Below are positions 34,926-46,376 of a stretch of DNA of 64,000 nucleotides, one piece after another; the stretch's first letter is position 1, and every line of letters starts with the position of its first letter. The DNA comes from Cladopsammia gracilis (lineage: Eukaryota; Cnidaria; Anthozoa; Scleractinia; Dendrophylliidae). Location: assembly GCA_022457155.1 (NCBI GenBank), contig JAJGOT010000240.1:124001-188000 (forward strand), written 5' to 3'. The notes under the pieces were generated by a model. The model did no database searches, had not been told where the DNA came from, and saw nothing but the letters and a program-made list of their open reading frames with translations. The position numbers and the translations under genes were made by a program.

Positions 34926-37317
34926 AAGTTTATGTGTCCTAGACGTTCTATGCTGTTTGCGTTTTATGCTTTTTGTTTCCTGTGTGGATGTGTCGGAGAC
35001 GTTCTACGCTCTTTGCGTCTTATGCTTTAGAAATTTCTTTGTCCGCTTTTTGAGGTTTATAGGAGAGTTGTTTTTCAACTGTTTTAGAGCTGACCTCATC
35101 GCCTGACAGATTGTTTCTTATCTAAACCACAGAAACAATCAAAGTGCCCTCTGGGCTATCTCCTGTAAGTTTTTCCCATCATGCAATGCTGTCATATTAT
35201 GTCCGAATGTTGTTTTTGATGTTGCAATTAGACATTTAGGTTATAGTGCATGGTTTCTTGAGTTCAATTTCTCTTTTGACAATTTTGTTTGTATGTAATT
35301 GGTAATGGTTATGCAATCCTCTTGTCTTGTGTCTGGAACAAATTTCAGTACTTTTTTCACCTGGTTTATTATCAAGAGCTACACACAAACATTGTGTTAC
35401 TGTTGCCTTCCCTAAACCCGCGCCACTACTTAAAAAGTGTCAATTGCTTCTCGTCGTTTTTAACAGAGAGTAACATATGGTAAAAAAAAACTCCATTTGT
35501 TCTCTGTTCAAAGAATGAACAAGTTCTTTTTTTCCATACGATTAATTACCAGCTTTTCATTATCATTTGCTGTAGACTAAAAAAATTCCGACATTACTTA
35601 AAAGATTGTTCCCTTGGTGATTGTTATCTAAACATGGGTTAAAACAACCAAACAGTTCACTGTATTGTGTTTCTTCACTTATATCCTGCTCATCGTTATG
35701 TTGAGCAGACGGAACTACAGTATCTAACTGATCACGTTCCTTATTTTCAGGATCTCCCATGGCTTTTTCTTAAGAGTTCTCCTATCTTTCCTTTCGAATA
35801 TAACATGTTTAACTTGCTAAAATCTTATTTTTACCTGGGATAAGCATCAAGAGCTCTCTGCAATTAATCTTCAGCATCCTTTTTATTAAACATAACTAAA
35901 TGAATGATTTAGCTTTCATTCTGCGAAAAAGTTTCATTCCTCCTTTCAAGTAAAATTCTTTACAACTTTGTTCTCTGTTTTCATTATTGGGATCATCATC
36001 AATCTTATCGTCAAAATCTGTTTCAGGTGGAAATCTAGTTCTTGTAAACTTACTCAGTGTTCATCCCCTCATCTTAACTTTTGTTTTAATGTCACTGTTA
36101 ACAAAATACCAGCTATATTAAAACCATCGATAGGAAAAATCTAAGGACTATCCGTATCACAATTATCTCTTTAAGCAGAGACTAAATTGGGCATGAATCT
36201 TCTGACCAAAATGAACCAAAATGAGACCTAAAAAAGTAAAAACAAAAATGAACTAAAACCCCGAACCTCACTGAAATCTGACTGTTTGACACTGGTTTGT
36301 TTGACCTGGAAAATCAACCTGATGATGGTATTGCAAAACTCTGCTTAATCATTTCTAATGATATAGCTCAAGAAAAAAAAAAACAGGTTTGTTTAGTAAG
36401 ATTGCTTCTTTCTGTACAAACTTCAATATTGAGAAGACTGCGATAAACTTAAGTATCCCATCTTTTTTCTTGTCAAAGGCAAAACAGAACATTTTTACAC
36501 GTCTAAAAAATCACTCAATCTAATTAATGTAAATAAAAAAAATAAATTTTATTCGATCTTTAAAAGTGAAACGAAATACTCCGATTTAATTAACCATATC
36601 CTGAACATAGAAAAATTACTTCTAAATTCAGGATAGGAAATCATACCTTAAGAATTGAAAATGGTCGAATTACAATCCCTAAAACTCCTGAACACCTTTA
36701 GTTAGAATTTGCACCCACTGTACACTTAATTCAGTTGAAGTTTATTTCACTGTATGCACTGTATGTTATATGATGAGCTACGAAATACCTTTTTTGACAA
36801 AATTATTAAACAAAATAGATTTGGATTATTTCTGATCGCTTTTACAAGCACTTATTGAAAAGTTCTATATTTGTTTGTCAACCTACAAGGAAACTGAAAG
36901 CACTAGTTCGTTAAAACCTATTGTTGTTTAATCTAGTTTAGTCAGTCTCATATATAACTTGCAAATGGGGTAAATTAACCGAGGACATTTTTAACTAAAG
37001 GGACACTGTCCCGACAGAAATATCGTGTTTTCATGATTATGACCAGGAGCTTGCTTTAGCTTGCTTTATCATCCGAAAATAGGAAGAAAAAATAGCCAAA
37101 AGTGATGAACGCAGAAAAATATGAATTAAAAAGACAAAATAACGACAAAATTCCACCACAATCGAATCGAAACTTTGAATATTTCTTTTCTCCAAACTAC
37201 TGCTTCTGTTTTTCTCCTTGAATCTTTTAATCCAATTTAGTTGTATATTTGGTGACATTTGGCCGGATATAACATGCAAATTAACAAACACGTTATTTCA
37301 ACAAAACTTCATTGTTA
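34926..37317. other. No feature recognised
   Basis: 2.4 kb of AT-rich DNA with short frames only. This is the longest stretch in the window without any recognisable repeat. Confidence 0.35.
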
Positions 37318-38123
37318 GCCTATTTACACGCTGCGATTTGTCGTGCCGATTTGTCGGCCCCGAGAAAAGCAAATCGGCGCGTGTAAATGGCGGCCCGATG
37401 CGCGCGCGATTTCAGTCCGACATGTTGGCCAATTCGGAAAAAATCTGTGATCGCTTCACAGATTTTCGTGTGTCGGGCCCGATTTTAAGAACGAAAACGC
37501 AATCTGGACAAGAATCACGCAAAACAAATTATATCTGCAGTATTTAAACTAACAACAACCTAAATAACCTATTGGATATCATTTATTTTTCAAGAAGTTC
37601 TTAGTAGAAAAGTTTTGAAATAAAAAAAGTTCATGTACAACGCTTGCACTGTACAAAGAGCGCGCGCACGATTTGTCGTGGCCGACGAATCGGCCCGACA
37701 AATCGCAGCGTGTAAATAGGCCTTTGCACGGTGCGATTTGTCGGGCCGATTTGTCGGCCACGACAAATCGTGCGCGCGCTCTTTGTACAATGCAAACATC
37801 GTACATGAACTTTTTTTTATTTCAAAACTTTTCTGCTAAGAACTTCTTGAAAAACAAATGATATCCAATAGGTTATTTAGGTTGTTGTTAGTACTGCAGA
37901 TATATTTGTTTTGCGTGATTTCTTGTCCAGATTGCGTTTTCGTTCTTAAAATCGGGCCCGACACGCGAAAATCTGTGAAGCGATCACAGATTTTTTCCGA
38001 ATCGGCCGACATGTCGGACTGAAATCGCGCGCGCATCGGGTCGCCATTTACACGCGCCGATTTGCTTCACGATTTCTCGGGGCCGACAAATCGGCACGAC
38101 AAATCGCAGCGTGTAAATAGGCC
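37318..38123. mobile_element. ~0.8 kb palindrome made of two inverted ~400-bp MITEs
   Basis: Unit 1 (37318-37722) and unit 2 (37723-38123, inverted) are near-identical reverse complements. Each has its own TIRs ('gcctatttacacgctgcgatttgtcg' type) and an interior with 'ggcccgattttaagaacgaaaacg'. The centre 'aataggcctttgcac' joins the two. The termini suggest a DNA-transposon-derived MITE. No target duplication could be fixed. Confidence 0.85.
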
Positions 38124-38528
38124 TTTAAACGTACAGCATACGATCGCATACAACCATTCTCGGTGAGCAATGTCAGCTTACCTGAAAGTCTCTTTTCCCT
38201 TTCTTAAAACGTAGTGCTATAACAAAAAATAATACCAAATGTCCTGAAGCAACCAGTTTGACAAACCAGACTGGACAAACAAATTAAACGCATCGTAAAG
38301 GATATTAGCCAAGCGCGCTTGATCTAGCGTGCCAAATATCTGACCATAGTCTACATTAGGTGAGATAAGATTACATTACATTACACTTTTTGACGCTCGA
38401 TACAATGAAATATATGCTGCAACATGTTCCTAAAAAAACATAGAATTCATAATCGTACGCCTTAAAAATCATCGCTGTGAAAAAGAGATATTAAACAGTA
38501 GGAATGTTACCTAACTGAAAAAAAATTT
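38124..38528. other. No feature recognised
   Basis: Unrecognised spacer. Confidence 0.35.
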
Positions 38529-38925
38529 TGTCAGGCCACAAACGTGCGCTCGCTAAACAGCTTTAAAAACATATCCTTCGACTCGTGTGTTCTGATCTAT
38601 GAATGATAGCATCTAACAAAAATGCGAGAAATTTTGCTAAAAAATAAAATGCAATAAAAATGCAACAAGAATGTCCCCACAGATTCACTTAAAAGTCTAT
38701 TAATAGTGTCTAACAAAAATCTTAGTTAACTAAATCATCAACGTATGAATATATCGCTTTGTCAGGCCACAAACATGCGCTCGCTAAACCGCTTTCAAAA
38801 ATATGCCACTCGACTCTTGTGTTCTTATCGATAACATCTTGCTAACAAATATGCACTAGGAATGTCCCCACAAATTCACTAAAAAGTCTATTATTAGTAT
38901 CTAACGCATTTTTTGCTAACAAAAA
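38529..38925. repeat. ~229-bp imperfect tandem duplication
   Basis: 'gtcaggccacaaac(g/a)tgcgctcgctaaac' at 38530 and 38759, each followed by 'aatgtccccaca(g/a)attcact' and 'agtctatta'. Divergence is several percent, with indels. Confidence 0.75.
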
Positions 38926-38955
38926 TGCATAAAGAATGCATGTTAGCCCACATAA

Positions 38956-38987
38956 ACTCCTGTAAGTTAAACATTAACTTACAGGAG
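38956..38987. repeat. Short perfect hairpin
   Basis: 'ctcctgtaagtta' and 'taacttacaggag' around a 5-6 nt loop. Confidence 0.7.
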
Positions 38988-39290
38988 ATAAAAATGTTGA
39001 GGTGTCATAATTATGCAATAGTATGCAAGAGAGGTGAGATTTTGCCTATTCAGCTAACTAAAAATGTTTCGGTTTGATTACGCAAGTGCTATTTTTGAAC
39101 AATTAATCATTGCCATTACGGTTTGATTATGCAATAGTACGAAAAAGACGTAATAACTTTGCTGATTTTGTTAACAAAGTTTATCAAGCAAGCATTTTAA
39201 GAAGAATTTTTCGCCGTGTCTAAATGCCCGGCAGCCGGGCACGGTCTCAAATAGACTAAATGCCCGGCAGTCTGAACAGAAATTTTCTAA

Positions 39291-39833
39291 GGGCCTGTTT
39301 ATATGGTCTCGGGTACCCGAGACAACCCTCCCCCCGAGTTACCCTGGGCGAGCTAACTTTTCACTTATTTCTTTGAAAAATTCAACCAACCGTTTACATG
39401 AGAATCGTAACTCGTCTCGGGGGGGCGAGACAACTCGGTTGGGCGAGTTGTCTCGCCTCGGCAGGTAGGGTAACCCTGGCAGGCGGGACAACTTTTTCTC
39501 ATATAAACACTTTGGCTCGCCTACCCGGGACAACTCACGATGTCCTGCGTGTCACGAAAAGCCAAGATTTTAGGTTTAAGAACACAAATTCGTGTTAAAG
39601 AAGTAAAATGTTAATCAGCAAAGCCCACAGTGATCGAACGAATGAAAGAAAATCAAACGAACAGGTATACGATAGCTGTATTCAGATTTGAATATTTACG
39701 CAGCGTTGTGAATATTTAAGTAGGGTCAACTTTTAACTCGGTCAGCAGGGATAACATTTCTCATATAAACGCTCGGCAAAGTTGTCTCGGGGGGAGGGCT
39801 GTCTCGGGTACCCGAGACCATATAAACAGGCCC
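39291..39833. mobile_element. PIF/Harbinger-type MITE with TAA target duplication
   Basis: 543 bp with inverted ends GGGCCTGTTTATATGG..CCATATAAACAGGCCC followed by 'tctcgggtacccgagac'. It is flanked by TAA (39288-39290 and 39834-39836). The related sequence at 40252 reads 'gaaattttctaagtgtcg' with no insertion, giving the empty site with a single TAA. TSD length and GGGCCTG terminus fit PIF/Harbinger. No transposase inside. Confidence 0.88.
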
Positions 39834-39924
39834 TAAGTGTCGTAAACAAGACGATTTTTATGGTATACCCAAGTTTGGATATTTCGACAACTGGATAATC
39901 AAAATAATTTAGGGAATCGCTTGA

Positions 39925-42530
39925 CATTTCTAAACGAACATCGAATACTCTCAAAAGATACTCTCAAAAGGTTTAAAAGAGCCTTTCAGTAAAAATTCTA
40001 TGAAAATTTCTCACTGCCGGGCATTTAGTCTATTTCAGACCGTGCCCGGCAGTCTGCAGAAATGTTCTCAGTGTCGTAAACATAGCGATCTTATAGTATG
40101 CCGAAGCTTGGATATTTCGTCAACTGGAAAATCAAAATAATTTTGGGAATCGCTTGGTAATTCTAAACGAACTTTGATTACTCTTAAGAGGTTTGAGTGA
40201 GACGTTCAGTCGAAATTCTGTGAAAAATTCTGACTGCGAGTCTCAGCAGAAATTTTCTAAGTGTCGAGAACATAGCGATCTTATGGTATGCCCAAGCTTG
40301 GATATTTCGTCAACTGGAAAAGCAAAATAATTTTTGGAAGCGCTTGACATTTCTAAACGAACATCGAATACTCTCAAAAGGTTTGAAAGAGCCATTCAGT
40401 GAAAATTTTGTGACAATTTCTGACTGCCAGGGCATTAAGTCTATTTAAGACCGTTCCCGGCTGCCGGGTATTTAAACACGGCGCATTTTATAAGCGATTT
40501 CAGCGTGTAGATTTTTTTTCAAGAGAGATTTTGTCTATAACACAACAGATCGCCCTTGTTAGCGAACACCATCTTAACTGAACCGCTTCCAAATATCCCT
40601 CTAGCAAAGAAAATGCAGACGCGACCAATTCTATAATGACACATTTTACAAACAGGCACAAACAACGAAACAAACATCTCTTAATTTTCCATCAACCCTA
40701 CCCGTCTGGCTTTGAAAGCCACTGTTAAACAATTTACAACATCACACAATATTATACAACAAAAGACAAACTGTAACCGCAACAAAATTAGCGATTTTCT
40801 AAAACCATACATTTTCTAGTAAACATCAATCTATTGAGATTCCTTAAATTCCTTCGAAACAAAACACTCCCATATTATGAAATGTTTTATCACAATCATT
40901 GTCACACAACAACTGATATATATACCTTTAAAATTTTCATAAGAAGAACCTTCCTTCTTTAATTTACGGAATAACTTTGTCACACCGATACCCCTACAAC
41001 TTTACAAAATTAACACCCCATCAACGTACCGCCTCAGACACAAAATCTGCACATATTAAAAAAAAGATGCAATTTCATTCGAAACGTACTCTCCACTCCT
41101 AAAACCAAAACATATGAACACTTTTTACAAGAATTAATTTCAAATAGCAATCAAATACAAACCAATTCATTTCTTAAACTTAAAAGGTCCATTTAATCCC
41201 TAATAGTTACATGGTAGTTAGCAAACAGATGACACCGGAAATACAAAACTCTCGACTTGAAAATAAAAAACAGACAAAAAGTATATATTCGCAAATAGCC
41301 CATTCATAACATTACCTTATGCAGCCATTTCTTTTTCAACTCTCCGCATACCAAAAATCAATCTCCGCTTAACTTTGCAAAAAATTCCACATCGATCTCA
41401 ATACAAACACACAACAGCGTTAAATCAATCCTTCAACAGCCATTGACAAGTAGCTAATTTTTAGTCCATCACAGACATACCGGAAAACGTAGATATTTCG
41501 GCCCTCCCACAACTAAACAAGTTTCAACAAAATATTGCACATCACACAACGTTTAATAAACCAATCTTAAACAATTTGTCAATGTTGCTAACCGTTACAT
41601 TTAAAAGCGATTTCCGACAACCCATCTTTAAATCCTAATTCATCTTCATTTTCTTTCAACTTACCAACCAATTAAACGTTATCCTTATAAAAACACAGGC
41701 CTAGGGATTGTCTTATCAAACATATCAATCAAAATATAAAAGGTATCTCCGCAATGCAGCAATGTTCTTACTTAAAACGATTTACACCTTTTCAGTTCAA
41801 AAAAAAAAAGAGAGTAATCACTAATTTTCCGTCAAGCTGTAAATCTAATTATAAGACAAATTCGCCGACAACTGCACGAAAAAGTGCTTTTCAAACACTA
41901 CGAACAATGTCTGTCTTGAATACCAAAAATAAAACAATAAAGTAAAACCTTAATCTTTTAACAATATACACATTCTGCAATTTCTTACGACAAAAAATAA
42001 TGCGAAAACGTTATTATAGTAAGCCCATTGACTAACTATAACATGCCATACGTGCAATCTGAACCTTCATCTTTCACGCAATCGGCACACCCTTTTAATA
42101 ACAAACAAGTGGCTACAAGTATAAACTCGATGAAACTTTAGCACGCTTCGAAATCTTATCATAACTTAAATGACACGCACTATTTAGAGTTTCTTAATAT
42201 AGTCCTCCTTATTTTAAAGAACATTGTAATTGAATTTCGATAATGCCTCAACTGAAAAAACATTCACTTTCAAACACTCATAATAATATCACGTTATTCC
42301 GTTCTACATAAAATCTTTGTCCCGTATGTACTCTTTGAAAAAATTGAATATTCAATTTTACCCCCCCCCCCCCCCCGTCACCCCCCACACTGAAAAAAGA
42401 CAAGACGACCCAAAATAACATCGAACTGAAACAATTTTTTTTCTAAAATCAAACAGGTGCCAGCAAAAAAAAAATCACATAAATTGCGCCTTTCGCGCTC
42501 CATCATAGTCCGTGATTTAATGTGAACGCC

Positions 42531-42580
<50 letters not shown>

Positions 42581-42652
42581 GATACAATTTAAGATAAGCA
42601 TGTGTGCCGCCAAGGTTCTCAAGCCCTGACCCTATTAAGAGTAAAAAATCAA
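39925..42652 (+). repeat. Copy 2 of the ~2.7 kb dispersed direct repeat
   Basis: Collinear with 144-2825. It carries an extra ~55 bp (40622-40676) between 'gcagac' and 'catctcttaatt', lacks ~45 bp near 42095, and has expanded homopolymer and GA tracts. Identity looks well above 90%. No coding content recognised. Confidence 0.85.
42534..42580. repeat. (GA)n followed by poly-G, expanded
   Basis: About 36 bases of GA and 11 of G. The homologous tract in copy 1 has far fewer GA units and more G. Confidence 0.9.
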
Positions 42653-42829
42653 CGTTTGATACCCTTTTTAACTCCCAATTCAGGCGTACACTACAGTTTT
42701 GGAATATCTAAGCATCACAAAGCAAAACTGCCAAAAAGGATACCCTATTTAAGGACCGAGCACCTAAAAAAACCCCACCTTATCGGACGGCACTTACCTA
42801 TATAGTGTACATAACGAACTCCCCCCTCC

Positions 42830-43120
42830 CCCCGGGATAAGACCGCAAGGCTGCGGTTTCCAAAACTGACGACATTCTGTTCTAAATCACGGCTAAACGA
42901 TTCTATAAAGATCCAAGTCTTGTGCGATAATCACCATGGACTTAATTCTGCCTTAAATTATGTTGACGTGTTTCTCTGAATTACATTTACCTCCATTGTC
43001 ACACATGGCGTTATTGCGTCCGGTTTGAAATATTCGAATCTCCACCATCGATGCATCATAGCTGTTTGGTAATTCTTACATATGCAAGTCGTCACTATTG
43101 TATACTCTTTAAGCACGACT
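42830..43120 (+). repeat. Dispersed repeat, paralogue of 26205-26480
   Basis: See 26205-26480. Shared blocks include 'aagatccaagtcttgtgcgata' and 'tccggtttgaaatattcgaatctcca'. Confidence 0.6.
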
Positions 43121-44209
43121 GAAGACTTGGCAAATCCAACAAAAATCGTCTACCGATGTACGAACTACCCATTTCATTCACAGTCGAAGGCCATTTTCAC
43201 AGAATATTCTCTGGCATCATATCGCAGCGCCACGTGCATTTTTAAAACAATGTAAGCTGTCAAATTTTATGGTTAAAACCGCTTTGATGACATATCTGAT
43301 CCACAACTCAAATGAAAATGACGTTATGTACCCCAGGGAGAATACTCCCATATAAAAATGACGGCTTCTTGTACCTTTTAGTATCTCTATTGAAATCAAG
43401 GCACTCTCGACTGTCGAGTCTTCACAATTAACCAAACTCAACTTCACGAAAACAAACATACATTTATACATGACATGACAACAAATACCTTTCTGAAACC
43501 CATAACCAACGAACAATACAAATTATTGACACTCTAACAGAAATATACAAACCAAAACAACTCGTAAAAACGAAACAACTTTTGCCCCTTTCCGTTTGCC
43601 CTTTAATATAAATGTATATCCTAACCGCAAAACCACAGAACGGAGTCTCTATAAGCCTAAAAGTTCATTACCTCAATGCCACACGTGACTGACAAAGTCG
43701 AATGGCGCGCTTGACTAAACGCAACCCAAAATACCGCTCCTCCAAACCACGAACCTATTCTCACACCACTTATAGAATATTTCACATAACTGTTCACATG
43801 ATTTCTAATGTTACTGTAAACTAATATGACTCTAAAGACTTCTTATATCATCACATACCATGAAACTTCACCTTCAAAGCCATCCATTTAATAAAATTTA
43901 CAAAAACTGTTTATTAAAAGTTTGATAGCACATCTTAGTACAATATCTATTAACAAATAACAATTCACTTTCAAAAAACACGCTTTTTCCAATTCTACAT
44001 TACTTTAGCTAATTGCATATTCACTGCCTTTCTAAATTGAAAACTTGCCAATACAAATCGACTGCGAAGCCCACGAGAGGGTGACGAACCTACGAAAAGC
44101 GAGCGACGAAATCGCAACAGCCCGAGCGACGAAGTCACGAAACCACTTGTTTCGTCTGCACGAAATCCAATATGGGTGTGACGTAATGGTGCAAATATCG
44201 GGCTGCTAA
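43121..44209. other. No gene recognised
   Basis: 43600-43680 resembles 7985-8070. Otherwise no support for a feature. Confidence 0.4.
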
Positions 44210-44468
44210 GGGACGGACCATTTAATTTTTGTGGGGGGGGGGGGGGGGGGGGTTGGGGGCGGGGTTGGGGAGGTTGGGCAATTTCTTCTGAGCATGAATT
44301 TTTTTCCCGCATCACTATTTGCAAGAATTTTTTTTACCTTAATGCTTGAATTTTTTTTCACGTACTTTCTTGTGCACCATTTTTTTCTCTTAAATTTCTT
44401 CTGCAGGAATTTTTTTTTCGTAATTGCCCAACCCCCCCTGCCCCCACAAAAATTAAATGGTCCGTCCC
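44210..44468. mobile_element. 259-bp MITE, TIR GGGACGGACC, TAA target duplication
   Basis: Left 'gggacggaccatttaatttttgtggggg' and right 'cccccacaaaaattaaatggtccgtccc' are inverted repeats of ~28 bp. TAA flanks both ends (44207-44209 and 44469-44471). The interior is purine/pyrimidine-skewed (poly-G, 'gaattttttt'). The 3-bp TAA duplication suggests PIF/Harbinger mobilisation. Confidence 0.85.
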
Positions 44469-44525
44469 TAAAATAAACAGTTCTCAAATGACTAGATACA
44501 GGCCTCTACTCTGAATTCAACAATG

Positions 44526-45336
44526 CTATGTCTAAAATAGGGAACGGGGAATCGGCGAATCGGGGAACGCGGAACGGGGAACGCGGAATCGCTAAAATAG
44601 GGAATCTCTAAAATAAGGAATCTCTAAAATGGGGAATCTCTAAAATGGGGAATCTCTAAAATAGGGAATCTCTAAAATGGGGAATCTCAAAAGCAGCTCT
44701 TACGAGAAATGATATCACAAGAGTTTTGTGAAGGCGGCCGTAAGTAAAGCTGTCCGCTTACGATAAACATTTCGCTCAGAAGACTATGACTGAAATTCAA
44801 GATGGCTACAAACCGTGTTTTGTTTGATATTGTGTGACAGATCATGCTGTGACACTTAGTGTCTGGTTCATTATAAGTTTGACAATGTGTAAATATCCGG
44901 TCTCGATTGCGAAACCGTCACACAAGTAAAAAAAACTTCCAAAAAAATCACTCTGCTTTCTGGTAAGTTTGAAAGAATAATTAAAATTAACAACTTCTCG
45001 TTACATTTTTGAACACCCGGAGAGAACAGCTTGATATATCTGCAAGATCGCGTAAGCTCGCGAACGTGACCACTTTGCGTTTTTTCGTGCCGGAGTCACG
45101 CCCGCTGTTGGTCCAAAACGAGAAGCACTCATTTATGTCGCGGATCTCGACTGAAAGTCGGGTGATAAGTGTGAGTGCGAGTACTAGGTAAAAGGAAACT
45201 AGACCCTATTTTAGAGATTCCCCATTTTAGAGATTCCCTATATTAGAGATTCCCTACTTTAGAGATTCCCTATTTTAGAGATTCCCTATTTTAGAGATTC
45301 CCCTTTCCCGATTCCCCGTTCCCTATTTTAATATCC
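44526..45336. mobile_element. 811-bp foldback element with 16-bp repeat arms and 12-bp target duplication
   Basis: The termini are '(c)taaaatagggaacggggaatcgg' and its inverse. Next to them are arrays of a 16-bp unit (ggggaatctctaaaat), ~7 copies on the left (44589-44693) and ~6 inverted on the right (45207-45303). It is flanked by AATTCAACAATG at 44514-44525 and 45337-45348. The homologous locus at 20005-20115 has one copy of this site. The ~510-bp non-repetitive centre does not look like a transposase. Confidence 0.88.
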
Positions 45337-45440
45337 AATTCAACAATGAATTCACAGCTTGTTTTCTTTCAAAAATATAACACGCCTTTTCTAAATCTTC
45401 TCGTTTCTTTCATCTTAAAAAAAATATCTCTAGCTGTGAC
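45337..45440 (+). repeat. Dispersed repeat, paralogue of 20005-20115
   Basis: Continuation of the repeat interrupted by the foldback element; matches 20028-20115. Confidence 0.75.
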
Positions 45441-46244
45441 TGACAACAAAAAATTACGCTTTCCACAGCCGTTTAGAATCATTAGTTACGCCGTCGACGG
45501 ATGTATTGAGGACGTATTGAGCCCGAAATCCTTAACGGTCACCTCCCTTACCCATGGGAGCATGAAAACAAGGAGGGGAGACAGAGGGATGAAATGCGCG
45601 AGGAGAGGAATCGGTATGGTGAACAAGTTGAACAAGAAACTTGCAATACATCGAAAGGAGTCTCATCTCAGAAACGGAAAACCACGCTCCCCTCCAAGCC
45701 CACCCCCCCCCCCCAGGACGCAATAAACGATCTGAGTTTCAGTTTTTACAGGGTTGAACTAAACAGTTTGCAGAATTTTGGTAAAGGGTGAAATAGAACT
45801 TTGAAGAACTCAAGCTCGAAAGCAATTCATTGGAATTGTCTGCAACTCAACCTGCTATACAAACGGCATTTCTTTTTTTCAGAGAGAAAAATAACGTCTC
45901 GTGATATACGTGAGAGAAGGTGAGGGTAAGAAGACGTATTGAGGAACTTTTGTACTTTTACTTCCTGTACCATTAAAAATCAATTACCAAGTGCATATTA
46001 TCACAGAATCACTCTCCGTCACTTTACTCTGCACCTTCGGCGTCCATAATTACAGAGATTAAAAAGAGCAATCTTTAAAATGGAAAATAAAACTCAGCTC
46101 ACTGAAATTCACAAAGCAATGATTATTCGTCAAAATTTTTTTTATCAAAGATAACAAGCTTAACACAATTCCTGCTCGTCGCTAAAACCATTTTAACCCA
46201 GCTTGACGCAATGAAAGCGCCAGCACCTAATATCTTTAACTATC
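45441..46244. other. No feature recognised; poly-C at ~45705
   Basis: A 127-codon open frame at 45346-45726 starts in repeat DNA and runs through low-complexity sequence. I do not call it. Confidence 0.4.
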
Positions 46245-46313
46245 AACATTCTTCTTTTTTTATTAACCTGACGTTCTAACGCATTAACGAGATGGCTTTA
46301 AGAGCCCTTTGAT
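46245..46313 (-). repeat. SINE-type 3' tail fragment (minus)
   Basis: 'cgcattaacgagatggctttaagagccctttgat' with 'ttctttttttattaacctgacg' on its left, the complement of an A-rich tail. Confidence 0.7.
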
Positions 46314-46376
46314 TTTTTGCTTATCGGTACTATGGATACATTTTCTCAATTCATTTTTGACATTTTTCATTCATAG

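Noticed and set aside
44231..44476. Gly-rich and Pro-rich proteins across the G/C homopolymers
   Set aside because: Artefacts of the poly-G tract and T-rich interior of a MITE.
45346..45726. 127-codon open frame
   Set aside because: Begins in a dispersed repeat and ends in a poly-C tract read as Pro; no family match.
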